Source of the DNA: an uncultured Lachnospiraceae bacterium
GTDB taxonomy: Bacteria > Bacillota > Clostridia > Lachnospirales > Lachnospiraceae
DNA length: 64,000 nucleotides
Direction: 5' to 3'
Assembly: GCA_946557105.1 (NCBI GenBank)
Contig: CAMNSZ010000002.1
Span: 186,001-250,000 of the forward strand
The notes below the pieces were generated by a model that saw nothing but the letters and a program-made list of their open reading frames with translations, had not been told where the DNA came from and searched no databases. Numbering within the stretch: the stretch's first letter is position 1; the number at the start of each line of letters is the position of its first letter. Of this stretch, positions 15,989-24,513 are shown piece by piece. The position numbers and the translations under genes were made by a program.

Positions 15989-16118
15989 GCAACACAAAAC
16001 CTACAGTAAAATCCCTGATCTGCAAAAATTTTATTGTCATGAATAGTACCCCCACGGAAGCCGCAAACTCCCATGGGGGTAAAATATAATTCTTATTCTC
16101 TTTTATTCTTCTGAACAT
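15966..16118 (-). CDS. Possible 50-residue membrane peptide downstream of rlmH
   Basis: A short frame starting ATG 16116-16118, reading MFRRIKENKNYILPPWEF and then a hydrophobic half (about residues 19-30 and 36-47) ending LLGFLKSS. AAAGGG lies 5 bases before the ATG, and the start is 16 bases past the rlmH stop. Against it: the inverted repeat TACCCCCA/TGGGGGTA (16047-16054 and 16074-16081) falls inside the frame and could be a transcription signal instead. It is not recognised as any family. Confidence 0.35.
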   Translation of the reverse strand: MFRRIKENKNYILPPWEFAASVGVLFMTIKFLQIRDFTVGFVLLGFLKSS

Positions 16119-16123
16119 CCATT

Positions 16124-16152
16124 CCCTTTCGCCCTCACTTGTGGTATGGTTC
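16124..16152. repeat. Proximal rlmH 3'-end direct repeat (att-like)
   Basis: The counterpart of 14400-14428, made of the last five sense codons and stop of the intact rlmH plus about 10 bases downstream. 25 of 29 positions match. Mismatches at 16144 and 16147 are third-codon positions, as expected if both copies descend from a coding rlmH end. Confidence 0.7.
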
Positions 16153-16614
16153 CCCGTTATTAATCCGAAACGCCCGGTAAATCTGTTCACACAAAATAAC
16201 CCTCATCAACTGGTGCGGGAATGTCATATCAGAAAAGCTAAGCCCCAAATCCGACCGGGCAAGGACACTTTTATGAAGCCCAAGAGAACCGCCAATCACG
16301 AAAACAATATGACTTCTGCCGCCAACCGCCGCCTTCTCCAGCCATGCTGCAAATTCCATCGAAGAAAATTTCCTGCCGGCAAGCTCAAGTGTGCAAACAA
16401 ACGCATCGTCCTTTATTTTAGGTAAAATACGGCTTCCCTCTTTCTCCTTAATCTGCTCTTCCAACGCTTTACCCGCCTTATCAGGAGTCTTCTCATCCGC
16501 CACCTCTATAATCTCAAGGCTGCAATATTTACTCAGGCGCTTCCCAAACTCCGCAATAGCATCACGATAAAATTTTTCCTTAACCTTGCCCACGCATAAA
16601 ATTGTAATTTTCAT
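16135..16614 (-). CDS. rlmH: 23S rRNA (pseudouridine1915-N3)-methyltransferase
   Basis: A SPOUT-class enzyme that methylates pseudouridine 1915 in helix 69 of 23S rRNA using S-adenosylmethionine. The 159-residue length is standard. The SAM-binding knot is visible as VFVIGGSLGL near 108-117, and the conserved C-terminus ends RINNGEPYHK, with PHQLMRVILCEQIYRA before it. The C-terminus is intact, so the gene remains functional despite the repeat of its 3' end 1.7 kb away. rlmH is the known integration site of SCC elements in staphylococci. Confidence 0.96.
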   Translation of the reverse strand: MKITILCVGKVKEKFYRDAIAEFGKRLSKYCSLEIIEVADEKTPDKAGKALEEQIKEKEGSRILPKIKDDAFVCTLELAGRKFSSMEFAAWLEKAAVGGRSHIVFVIGGSLGLHKSVLARSDLGLSFSDMTFPHQLMRVILCEQIYRAFRINNGEPYHK

Positions 16615-16724
16615 ATTATGTATTATATCCTTGAGGATGAAATTTCTTTTAATTCAACTTTATTCCACCCTCACGCGTTTTGTAAACCCAAAATCGCCGA
16701 AAGTGCCGGAAGAATGAAATTTAT

Positions 16725-17543
16725 TTATCTTGGATAAACCATATCGTAAACCGTTTCATCTATAAACCGGTCCAGAAAGTCCTGATCCAGATTCATAAAC
16801 TGGCGGTTCAATTTCTCTTTTATCTTGTCATATCTCTTAAAATACAAAACCTCTTCTGCCGCATCCTGCATATACAGCTCTCTGTCAATTTCTTCTGCCT
16901 TGAGATTATCCTTACACCACTTCTCCATGGTGTCACGAAGAGAGTTCTCTGACTCCGCCTTCTTTGCAAAAATTTTTGCGTTGCGCATGGATACCCCGCC
17001 CATCACAAGAAACAGTATAAACAGGGCGCTCAGAATACCGTAAAACATATGTGGGTTGCCCACCTTAAGAGGTATTACCCCTAAAGCCAGCAGCAAACAT
17101 ACAACGATACCCACCGTTCCCACAAATAAAAGGGTATACGCGGACGACCTGTTATCCTCAGCCTTGGATGCGCTGCTCTGATATACTCCCGATGAACCCG
17201 TTAAATTATTCTGCGCATTCATCTCCTCATCCTCCGGATAGGCATTGGCGGCCGCCTCCGCCTCCTTCAGCAGAAAAATTCTCATGATAGCGGCGGCCTG
17301 CTGCTTATCCTTTTCCATGACCCGTAATTCATAGACGTCTTCCGCCTCCTCATACCTGATATCCACACCCTCCAGCTCATTATATTCCAAAAAGCTTTTC
17401 AGTGCCGTCATCTGCTCCTTGTCACCAAATGTTAAAGATACCTGTCGGTTCTCAAAGGGCTCCTCTACCAGCTGTGCACCGCAGTCGGCACATACCTTGA
17501 TTCCTTCCCGATACTCATTTTTACATTTTGGACACCATGGCAT
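16725..17543 (-). CDS. Zinc-ribbon membrane protein
   Basis: A 272-residue protein with an N-terminal zinc ribbon (C4, C7, C18, C21) and then a small ferredoxin-like region (SLTFGDKEQMTALKSFL, then DVYELRVMEKDKQQA) like DUF2007 signal-transducing modules. Two adjacent transmembrane helices lie at about 133-153 and 162-182, followed by a charged helical C-terminal tail. The ribbon and tail are probably cytoplasmic. Function unknown. GGAAGG lies before the ATG at 17541-17543. A hairpin lies 28 bases upstream, between it and the Dabb gene. Confidence 0.8.
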   Translation of the reverse strand: MPWCPKCKNEYREGIKVCADCGAQLVEEPFENRQVSLTFGDKEQMTALKSFLEYNELEGVDIRYEEAEDVYELRVMEKDKQQAAAIMRIFLLKEAEAAANAYPEDEEMNAQNNLTGSSGVYQSSASKAEDNRSSAYTLLFVGTVGIVVCLLLALGVIPLKVGNPHMFYGILSALFILFLVMGGVSMRNAKIFAKKAESENSLRDTMEKWCKDNLKAEEIDRELYMQDAAEEVLYFKRYDKIKEKLNRQFMNLDQDFLDRFIDETVYDMVYPR

Positions 17544-17570
17544 AACAGTTTACCTTCCTTTCTAAGCACA

Positions 17571-17600
17571 ACAAGCTACCCGTAATAACGGGTAACTTGT
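17571..17600. repeat. Stem-loop between Dabb gene and zinc-ribbon gene
   Basis: Arms 17571-17583 and 17588-17600 form a 13-base stem (one wobble or mismatch) around AATA. On the minus strand there is no T-run after it, so it is more likely an mRNA processing or stabilising structure than a terminator; on the plus strand CTCTTTT follows. Confidence 0.5.
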
Positions 17601-17605
17601 CTCTT

Positions 17606-17905
17606 TTAACATTCGTAATCTATACAAGCTCTGTCGCAGGTAACGCTTCTCACGTATTTGCCTGCCTCCACATGATCCGGATGAGTTTGGTAATTCTGTA
17701 ACGCCTCCACTGTCTCAAATGTTGAAATCAGAGCAATTTCACGATTGCTGGAGGATAACTCGTTAATAACCACCTCTATTGCAACCGCTCCCTCTACCTT
17801 TTCCCTGATAGGCTCAAGAAGCTCTTTCATTTTTGCCCCCGCCGTCTTTTTCTCGTCCTCCGATAACTCTTTAACAAAGTTCCACAATACAATATGCTTT
17901 ACCAT
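17606..17905 (-). CDS. Dabb family (stress-responsive A/B barrel) protein
   Basis: A 99-residue protein starting MVKHIVLWNF, with two alpha/beta units and the conserved HPDHVEAGKYV segment near the C-terminus, as in dimeric alpha/beta-barrel (Dabb) proteins. Members have varied or unknown roles, so no reaction is assigned. The C-terminal CDRACIDYEC has three cysteines, which is unusual for the family and could bind a metal or form disulfides. It is separated from the nfnB stop by about 96 bases, of which most is a partial duplicate of the nfnB 3' end. Confidence 0.85.
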   Translation of the reverse strand: MVKHIVLWNFVKELSEDEKKTAGAKMKELLEPIREKVEGAVAIEVVINELSSSNREIALISTFETVEALQNYQTHPDHVEAGKYVRSVTCDRACIDYEC

Positions 17906-17928
17906 ACCTTACCCTTCCTTTTTACTCC

Positions 17929-18061
17929 TACTTGCCGCTTAGGTATTCGTCTATTCCTTTTGCTGCTGCCTTACCAGCCCCCATCGCAGGCAATGGGGGA
18001 ATTACTTGCCGCTTAGGTATTCGTCTATTCCTTTTGCTGCTGCCTTACCGGCCCCCATTGC
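17929..18061. repeat. 74-bp-period partial tandem duplication of the nfnB 3' end
   Basis: About 59 bases starting at 17929 match those starting at 18003 with two mismatches. The copy at 18003 encodes the real C-terminus of NfnB (AAAKGIDEYLSGK then TAA). The copy at 17929 repeats the same codons and ends in TAG, after the true stop, so it is untranslated or decoupled. Confidence 0.9.
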
Positions 18062-19387
18062 CAGAATCACTGTCGCTGCTCCGGTTACGGCGTCGCCGCC
18101 CGCGTAAACGCCCTCCTTGGTTGTCTTTCCGTTATTCTCGTCAGCCACAATACACTTCCAGCGGTTGGTCTCAAGACCCTGTGTGGTAGACGAAATCAAT
18201 GGATTAGGCGAGGTTCCCAGCGACATGATTACCGTGTCCAGCTCCATTACAAACTCGGAATTCTTAACCTCAACCGGACGGCGTCTGCCTGAATCGTCAG
18301 GCTCGCCTAGCTCCATTTTAATACACTTCATACCGGTAACCCACCCCTTTTCATCTGCGAGGATTTCAACCGGATTCGTCAGGAGGTCAAAAATAATCCC
18401 CTCCTCCTTTGCGTGATGTACCTCCTCCACTCTGGCAGGAAGCTCCTCCTCGCTTCTACGGTATACGATATGCACCTCGGCGCCCAACCGCAGCGCGGTT
18501 CTTGCCGCGTCCATTGCAACATTTCCTCCGCCCACTACCGCAACCTTCTTACCATGCATAATAGGGGTGTTGGAATTCTCGTCAAATGCCTTCATCAAAT
18601 TGCTTCTGGTAAGATATTCGTTGGCCGAGAAAACACCGTTGGAATTCTCTCCGGGAATACCCATAAATTTCGGAAGCCCGGCGCCGGAGCCAATAAATAC
18701 GGCGCTAAATCCTTCCTCCTCCATAAGCTCGTCAATGGTTACCGCTTTACCTACTACCACATTGGTCTCTATCTTTACACCCAAAGCCTTCACATTTTCA
18801 ATTTCCTTCGCTACGACAGCCTCCTTGGGCAGACGAAACTCAGGAATACCATACACCAGTACGCCGCCTGCCTCATGCAGCGCCTCAAATATAGTAACGT
18901 CATAACCCAGCTTAGCCAAATCCCCGGCACAGGTAAGTCCTGCGGGACCGGAACCTATAACGGCTACCTTTTTATCCTTTTTCCCGGCTGCACCCTGAGG
19001 CTTAATACCGTTTTCGCTTGCCCAGTCGGCAACAAAACGCTCCAGCTTGCCAATGGATACCGGATCGCCCTTAATGCCGCGGATACATTTTCCCTCACAT
19101 TGAGTCTCCTGCGGGCACACACGTCCGCAAACGGCAGGCAACGCGCTGGACTCACTGATAATATGATAAGCCGCCTCGATATCGCCCTCCTTTACCTTTT
19201 CCACGAAGCCGGGAATATTAATTGCCACCGGACAGCCCTTTACGCACTGCGCATTTTTACAGTTAATACATCTGGAAGCTTCCGTCATTGCCTCTTCCAT
19301 GTTATAGCCCAGACAAACCTCTTTAAAGTTTGCGGCACGTTCCTTTGCATCCTGTTCCCTGACAGGTACCTTATTTAATACGTCCAT
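18002..19387 (-). CDS. nfnB: NfnB: NADPH-binding flavin subunit of ferredoxin-NAD+ transhydrogenase (GltD-like)
   Basis: 461 residues of the glutamate-synthase small-subunit family. N-terminal cysteine clusters (CINCKNAQCVKGCP and CGRVCPQETQCEGKC) bind [4Fe-4S] centres. The FAD-binding GSGPAGLTCAGDLAKLG and a second nucleotide site VVGGGNVAMDAARTALRLG (NADPH) follow. Because it sits just after an NfnA-type gene, I read it as the large subunit of the electron-bifurcating NADH-dependent ferredoxin:NADP+ oxidoreductase, not a glutamate synthase; no gltB is present. ATG 19385-19387 has TGAGGA upstream; longer in-frame starts lack a site. The 3' end is tandemly duplicated downstream. Confidence 0.88.
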   Translation of the reverse strand: MDVLNKVPVREQDAKERAANFKEVCLGYNMEEAMTEASRCINCKNAQCVKGCPVAINIPGFVEKVKEGDIEAAYHIISESSALPAVCGRVCPQETQCEGKCIRGIKGDPVSIGKLERFVADWASENGIKPQGAAGKKDKKVAVIGSGPAGLTCAGDLAKLGYDVTIFEALHEAGGVLVYGIPEFRLPKEAVVAKEIENVKALGVKIETNVVVGKAVTIDELMEEEGFSAVFIGSGAGLPKFMGIPGENSNGVFSANEYLTRSNLMKAFDENSNTPIMHGKKVAVVGGGNVAMDAARTALRLGAEVHIVYRRSEEELPARVEEVHHAKEEGIIFDLLTNPVEILADEKGWVTGMKCIKMELGEPDDSGRRRPVEVKNSEFVMELDTVIMSLGTSPNPLISSTTQGLETNRWKCIVADENNGKTTKEGVYAGGDAVTGAATVILAMGAGKAAAKGIDEYLSGK

Positions 19388-19492
19388 TTTATCCTCATTT
19401 CTGCGATGCCTTATTCGCATAACAAGCTTGCGGATGCATCGCAGACACAAACTTGTATTTCTATTTATATATTTATAAATTTATAAATTTAT

Positions 19493-19542
19493 ATATAGGA
19501 ATTTTTGTCTTTGTAAAAGTGCCGTTTGGGGCACTTTTTTAT
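19493..19542 (-). terminator. Terminator at the nfnA stop codon, with a conserved downstream box
   Basis: Arms 19515-19523 and 19530-19538 (AAAAGTGCC / GGCACTTTT). The nfnA stop codon lies at 19539-19541 in the A/T flank. The adjoining sequence 19493-19514 (ATATAGGAATTTTTGTCTTT...) is nearly the same as that beside the terminator at 31431-31480. Being A/T-flanked on both sides, it could work in both directions. It may partly uncouple nfnB from nfnA. Confidence 0.7.
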
Positions 19543-20417
19543 TCGCAATGACCACAGCCGCCGTGGTGAGTATCGCCCTCTGCTGCCTTCAACGCATCTC
19601 TTCCCTCTTTTGTCTTATACATAGTCTGGCGTCTCATTGCTTCGTCAAAATTTACTGCATGACCGTCAAATTCGGGGCCGTCCACACATGCAAATTTCAC
19701 CTTTCCGTCTACGGTCACACGGCATGCACCGCACATTCCCGTGCCGTCCACCATAATAGGGTTAAGGCTCACAACCGTAGGTATATTCAAATCTTTGGTC
19801 AAAAGACATACAAATTTCATCATTATCATAGGACCGATTGCCACGCATACATCATACTGCCTGCCCTCTGCAACCAAATCCTTTATGGTCTGAGTTACCA
19901 TACCGCTTCTTCCATAGGAACCGTCGTCCGTTGTAATATAGAGATTTCCTGCCACAGCTTCCATCTCCCTCTCCAAAATGAGCAAATCCTTTGTCTTGCT
20001 CCCCACAATGACATCAGCGGCAATTCCTCGCTCATGCAGCCATTTTACCTGCGGATAGACAGGCGCCGCGCCAACGCCGCCGGCCACAAAAAGAATTTTT
20101 TTACTTTTGAGAGACTCTATATCCTCCTTTACAAACTCTGAAGGGCAGCCTAACGGACCCACAAAATCATGGAAGCACTCTCCCTCCTTAAGCTGCGCCA
20201 TCAGCATTGTGCCAGCGCCTACGGTTTGAAATACAATTGTAATCGTTCCCTTTTGTCTGTCATAATCACAGATGGTCAGAGGAATTCTCTCCCCCTCGCT
20301 ATCCATTCGGACAATCACAAACTGCCCGGGCTCACAGGATTTTGCTACCCGTTTTGCTTCTACCTCCATAAGATAAATATTGGTAGTAAGCTCCGTTTTC
20401 TTTACAATCTTGTACAT
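19539..20417 (-). CDS. nfnA: NfnA: NAD(H)-binding subunit of ferredoxin-NADP+ oxidoreductase
   Basis: 292 residues of the ferredoxin-reductase/dihydroorotate-dehydrogenase electron-transfer family. The FAD-binding barrel contains IPLTICDYD, the NAD-binding domain opens ILFVAGGVGAAPVYP, and the C-terminal [2Fe-2S] site is DGTGMCGACRVTV with a further cysteine in KFACVDGP. With NfnB it couples NADH and reduced ferredoxin oxidation to NADP+ reduction. The last residues GDTHHGGCGHCE form an extra His/Cys tail, which could bind metal. It starts 17 bases after the stop of the zinc-ribbon/TPR gene, so it is part of that operon. Confidence 0.9.
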   Translation of the reverse strand: MYKIVKKTELTTNIYLMEVEAKRVAKSCEPGQFVIVRMDSEGERIPLTICDYDRQKGTITIVFQTVGAGTMLMAQLKEGECFHDFVGPLGCPSEFVKEDIESLKSKKILFVAGGVGAAPVYPQVKWLHERGIAADVIVGSKTKDLLILEREMEAVAGNLYITTDDGSYGRSGMVTQTIKDLVAEGRQYDVCVAIGPMIMMKFVCLLTKDLNIPTVVSLNPIMVDGTGMCGACRVTVDGKVKFACVDGPEFDGHAVNFDEAMRRQTMYKTKEGRDALKAAEGDTHHGGCGHCE

Positions 20418-20434
20418 AATTCACCTCTCCACCC

Positions 20435-21880
20435 CTATTCCTGGGATTCTTTTTGTATTCCAACTAAAGTATAGTTGTTATTACCATCCTTTTGCAACTT
20501 GAAAAGTTCTCCTGTATAGACATTTACTGCAAAATTATTTCCTGTTTTTGTTAAAATTCCCTCTGTATCCTGTAAGGTTTCCGCAATAACATAAAAATGT
20601 CCTTCGTCGTTAATATTAACGGCATACTGATACATATATTTGTACATAGACTCCGAGTCTTCAAAATGTCCTTGCGTATCGCGTATTTTTCCGACAGTAA
20701 TAACATAATCCACCACATCGGCCACTGCTTGTCTGGGCTCATACTCCGTATTCAATACCAAATTATAATTGCATTCCGCAACATTCCCTGTTATACCGTC
20801 CACAATTCTGGCAAATTTAAAAGTGGACTTCCCAAGAGGCATTGGTATCGGCGACGTGTACTGTGTTGAAGACGCCGTCGGCTCCGTTCCATCCGTAGTA
20901 TAGTAGACCTCCTCCTCATCATCCCCCAATATCTCAATAAAGGTAGGCACACTGTAATCGCCGCTGAACGCACTAACCTCCGGTTCCGGAATCTCGTCAA
21001 TTTCTATGTGATATTCTCCCGTCACCACGTCGCTGCCGATACCTTTCTCATTAACAAAGTATGCCTTAATAAGATAATCGCCATCCTCCAAAATAATGGG
21101 GGCCGTATACTGAATACTTTCCGTTGTAGGTATGCTGCCATCCAGAGTATAATAAATTTTCCCTTTCCCCACGGCAGTAATCTTGAGGGGTTGAACGCTG
21201 GTATAAAAACCATACTTTACACTAAACTCCGGTTTCCTTGCAATATAATCCTGATAGGTTGACATTATCTTTTCGTTGTTGCTCGACATAAGCAGCTCAT
21301 TCACGGAATGGTAATCCTCTCTTGCACGATATATGGCTATAAGCTTACCATAAGCGCTTTCCAGCTGTTCCGTGGTGGCTTTCTCATCCCTCACAATACT
21401 GCGAAGCAGGTACTCGTACTCTACTTTATTATTTTTTAAAAAATAAACCTCTGCCAAAGCAAACTTTAGGATAATACTCTCCTGTTCCAGCTCCAAAGCA
21501 CGATTATAATACCTTACAGCCCTGTCATATTGCCCTCGCTCTACGCATTGTTCAGCTCTTGAAACCTGATAATCCAACGACTGATATCGATAGAAAAGGA
21601 TTCCGAAAATCACTCCTGCAAGCAGCAGCAAAACACCTGCAACGCCAAGAACGGTATTACGGATACTCTTTCCACCCGCCCTGCTTACAGCCCCCTCTTC
21701 ACTGCCATAGTCAGCGCTCTCCTGTTCCTCAAATGCTTCCTCTGCAATACCGCTGATAATCTTTTCAATATTAATTTCAAGCTCCGGTTCAAAATCAGGA
21801 ACAATATGTATATCTTCACCGCAATGTTCGCAATAGAGAGAATGCTCCGGCATCTTAGCGCCGCAATTCGGACATTTCAT
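20435..21880 (-). CDS. Zinc ribbon, membrane helix, TPR and two chitobiase C-terminal-like domains
   Basis: A 481-residue single-pass membrane protein. N-terminal zinc ribbon (C3, C6, C17, C20), an acidic linker, a transmembrane helix at about 75-97, then TPR-like helices (CVERGQYDRAVRYYNRALEL). Two repeats with YYTLDGSIPTTESIQYT and YYTTDGTEPTASSTQYT match the chitobiase/beta-hexosaminidase C-terminal type (CHB_HEX_C_1). A C-terminal beta domain of about 80 residues is unrecognised. The ribbon should be cytoplasmic and the rest outside. It may read cell-wall status; that is a guess. It lies between folD (36 bases upstream) and nfnA (17 bases downstream). Confidence 0.82.
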   Translation of the reverse strand: MKCPNCGAKMPEHSLYCEHCGEDIHIVPDFEPELEINIEKIISGIAEEAFEEQESADYGSEEGAVSRAGGKSIRNTVLGVAGVLLLLAGVIFGILFYRYQSLDYQVSRAEQCVERGQYDRAVRYYNRALELEQESIILKFALAEVYFLKNNKVEYEYLLRSIVRDEKATTEQLESAYGKLIAIYRAREDYHSVNELLMSSNNEKIMSTYQDYIARKPEFSVKYGFYTSVQPLKITAVGKGKIYYTLDGSIPTTESIQYTAPIILEDGDYLIKAYFVNEKGIGSDVVTGEYHIEIDEIPEPEVSAFSGDYSVPTFIEILGDDEEEVYYTTDGTEPTASSTQYTSPIPMPLGKSTFKFARIVDGITGNVAECNYNLVLNTEYEPRQAVADVVDYVITVGKIRDTQGHFEDSESMYKYMYQYAVNINDEGHFYVIAETLQDTEGILTKTGNNFAVNVYTGELFKLQKDGNNNYTLVGIQKESQE

Positions 21881-21916
21881 AAATCCTGTACCTCTCTGTA
21901 TTTACCGGCATTCATA

Positions 21917-22768
21917 CTACTGCCGCCTCTGCAGTGACACCGACTCCACACAATTATTCATCAGCATGGCTATAGTCATCGGACCCACGCCTCCCGGAAC
22001 CGGTGTAATGGCACTGCACTTTTGTGCCACGTCATCATAATCAACATCACCGCAAAGCTTATTATTCTCGTTGCGATGAATGCCCACGTCTATTACTACG
22101 GCTCCATCTTTCACATATTCCGCCGTTATCATTTTAGGCTTCCCTACCGCAACCACCAAAATATCGGCGCGCTTTGTAACCTCCCTTAAATCAATGGTAC
22201 GGCTGTGCGCCACCGTCACCGTTGCGTTTTCCCTGAGTAAAAGCAGCGCCATAGGCTTACCTACAATATTACTTCTTCCCACAACCACACACTCCTTACC
22301 GGCAATTTCCACTCCGGAGCGCTTCAAAAGCTGAATAATGCCTGCAGGCGTACAAGATACAAAGCCTGCTTTACCAATACACAGAGCGCCTACATTCTGC
22401 GGATGAAAGCCGTCAACATCCTTGCTGGGATGAATCGCATTCAAAACCTTCTCCTCCTCGATATGCCCGGGAAGGGGCAGCTGCACTAAAATTCCGTTTA
22501 CATCGTCACGTCCGTTCAGCTCCTCCACCAAATTAAGCAGCTCCCGCTCAGTGGTATCCTCCTCCAGCTCAAAGGCAAGGGAGCGAATGCCTATCTCCTC
22601 ACATGCCCTTTTCTTGTTACGGACATAAACACTGGAGGCAGGATCGCATCCCACCTGAATCACGGCAAGAGTTACCTCTATGCCCTCCGTCTTCAGCTTT
22701 GCTACCTTCTCCTTCAATTCCTCCTTAATTTGAGCCGAAATAGCTTTACCATCAATTATCTTCGTCAT
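21917..22768 (-). CDS. folD: Methylenetetrahydrofolate dehydrogenase/methenyl-THF cyclohydrolase
   Basis: This bifunctional enzyme interconverts 5,10-methylene-, 5,10-methenyl- and 10-formyl-THF. Its 283 residues show the substrate-site [14 protein letters not shown] (catalytic Tyr and Lys), the family signature [11 protein letters not shown], and the NADP site [11 protein letters not shown], followed by the C-terminal [16 protein letters not shown] signature. AAGGAGG precedes the ATG at 22766-22768. It starts 26 bases after fhs, so the two C1 enzymes are co-transcribed and run in series. Confidence 0.97.
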   Translation of the reverse strand: MTKIIDGKAISAQIKEELKEKVAKLKTEGIEVTLAVIQVGCDPASSVYVRNKKRACEEIGIRSLAFELEEDTTERELLNLVEELNGRDDVNGILVQLPLPGHIEEEKVLNAIHPSKDVDGFHPQNVGALCIGKAGFVSCTPAGIIQLLKRSGVEIAGKECVVVGRSNIVGKPMALLLLRENATVTVAHSRTIDLREVTKRADILVVAVGKPKMITAEYVKDGAVVIDVGIHRNENNKLCGDVDYDDVAQKCSAITPVPGGVGPMTIAMLMNNCVESVSLQRRQ

Positions 22769-22794
22769 AGCATTTCCTCCTTGTCAGGCTGTTG

Positions 22795-24465
22795 TCAAAA
22801 AAGTCCCGTTATTATACCGTTATCATCCACATCAATACTGTGGGCTGCCGGCTGTTTGGGAAGTCCCGGCATCGTCATAACGGCACCTGTGAGTACCACT
22901 ACAAAACCTGCTCCCGCCGAAACATAAGCCTCCCTGATATTTAGCTCAAAGCCTACCGGGCGGCCCAAAAGCTTCGGGTCGTCGGACAATGAATATTGAT
23001 TTTTCGCCATGCAGACAGGGAAATGACCAAATCCCAGCTCTTCCAGCTTTGATAACTGCTTTAAGGCAGACGGTGCAAAATTCACATTTCCGGCTCCGTA
23101 AATTTCTCTTGCCACCGTCTCTATCTTGTCTTTCAAATTCTCGCTGTCCTTATATAAAAGCTCAAAATGACTTTCTTTCTTTTCTAGAGTCTCCAGCACC
23201 TTCTCCGCAAGCTCCAAGCCGCCTGCGCCGCCCTTTTCCCATACCCTTGACAGGGCGAACTCACAATCTCTTTCCAGGCAGAAGCGTCTTACAAAAGAAA
23301 TTTCTTCCTCAGTATCCGTTATAAAGGAATTTAATGTGACTACCACCGGAACACCGAATTTATGCAGATTTTCAATATGCTTCTCTAGATTCACAATTCC
23401 TTTTTGCAGCGCCTTTAGGTTTTCTACATTTAAATCCGCCTTGGCCACCCCGCCGTTATACTTAAGCGCACGGACAGTCGCCACCAGCACTACGGCGTCA
23501 GGCTTCAAGCCCGCGGCTCTACACTTGATATCAAAAAATTTCTCGGCTCCTAAGTCTGCGCCAAAGCCCGCTTCGGTAATACAATAATCAGCCATTTTCA
23601 ATGCCGTCTTGGTAGCGCGCACCGAATTACAGCCGTGGGCAATATTTGCAAAGGGACCTCCGTGTACAAGAGCAGGCGTATGCTCCAAGGTCTGCACCAA
23701 ATTAGGCTTGATTGCATCCTTCAGCAACGCCGCCATTGCGCCTACTGCCTGTAAGTCGCCGGCCGTCACGGGCTCTCCCGCATAATTATATGCAACCACT
23801 ATCCGGGATAATCTTTCCTTCAAATCCTTCATGTCGTCGGCAAGACAAAGTATCGCCATAATTTCACTTGCAACCGTAATCACAAAGTGATCCTCTCTCA
23901 CAAAGCCGTCCGTTCTGCCGCCCAGACCCACCACAATATTACGCAGCGCCCTGTCATTCATATCCTCACAGCGCTTCCACACAATCTGTCTGGTATCAAT
24001 ATTCAGCTCGTTTCCCTGCTGAATATGATTATCCAAAAGCGCTGCCAGCAGATTGTTTGCCGAAGTGACAGCATGAAAATCTCCGGTAAAATGAAGATTT
24101 AAATCCTCCATAGGCACCACCTGAGAATATCCGCCGCCTGCGGCGCCGCCCTTAATACCGAAGCAGGGACCTAACGAAGGCTCTCTCAGGGCGATAATCG
24201 CCTTTTTGCCCAGTCTTGCAAACGCCTGTCCCAGTCCTATGCTGGTGGTTGTTTTTCCCTCGCCAGCAGGCGTGGGATTGATAGCCGTCACCAAAATCAG
24301 CCTGCCATCCGGTCTGCCCTTTATTTTTTCCATATAAGAATCGGAAAGCTTTGCTTTATACCTTCCGTAAAGCTCCAATTCCTCCTGCTCTATGCCAAGC
24401 TGCGCCGCAACGCCAGTAATAGGCGTCATTTCGGCTTCCTGCGCAATCTGAATATCTGTCTTCAT
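22795..24465 (-). CDS. fhs: Formate-tetrahydrofolate ligase
   Basis: This enzyme makes 10-formyl-THF from formate, THF and ATP, the entry step of the methyl branch of the Wood-Ljungdahl pathway and of C1 supply for purines. The P-loop [12 protein letters not shown] is at 63-74. From the ATG at 24463-24465 the product is 556 residues, the usual length, beginning [13 protein letters not shown] as in relatives; a start four codons earlier is in frame but less likely. The gene starts 48 bases after ftsK and is followed by folD after 26 bases. Confidence 0.97.
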   Translation of the reverse strand: MKTDIQIAQEAEMTPITGVAAQLGIEQEELELYGRYKAKLSDSYMEKIKGRPDGRLILVTAINPTPAGEGKTTTSIGLGQAFARLGKKAIIALREPSLGPCFGIKGGAAGGGYSQVVPMEDLNLHFTGDFHAVTSANNLLAALLDNHIQQGNELNIDTRQIVWKRCEDMNDRALRNIVVGLGGRTDGFVREDHFVITVASEIMAILCLADDMKDLKERLSRIVVAYNYAGEPVTAGDLQAVGAMAALLKDAIKPNLVQTLEHTPALVHGGPFANIAHGCNSVRATKTALKMADYCITEAGFGADLGAEKFFDIKCRAAGLKPDAVVLVATVRALKYNGGVAKADLNVENLKALQKGIVNLEKHIENLHKFGVPVVVTLNSFITDTEEEISFVRRFCLERDCEFALSRVWEKGGAGGLELAEKVLETLEKKESHFELLYKDSENLKDKIETVAREIYGAGNVNFAPSALKQLSKLEELGFGHFPVCMAKNQYSLSDDPKLLGRPVGFELNIREAYVSAGAGFVVVLTGAVMTMPGLPKQPAAHSIDVDDNGIITGLF

Positions 24466-24513
24466 ATATCCTCTCATTCTACCGCTCTAACTGCGGCGCA
24501 ACAATTTACACTT

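Larger units (their letters stand above)
14411..16134. mobile_element. Putative small SCC-like insertion at the rlmH 3' end (remnant, no recombinase)
   Basis: A segment of about 1.7 kb bounded by direct repeats of the rlmH 3' terminus (16124-16152 and 14400-14428). It carries a regulator (15478-15939), a Cys-rich protein (14882-15424), perhaps a 50-residue membrane peptide (15966-16118), an orphan promoter and decayed sequence. The cargo is visibly more AT-rich than the flanking housekeeping genes. No serine recombinase (ccr-type) is present, so it would be non-autonomous or decayed. A decayed tandem duplication of rlmH with later insertion of genes is the alternative. Confidence 0.45.
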
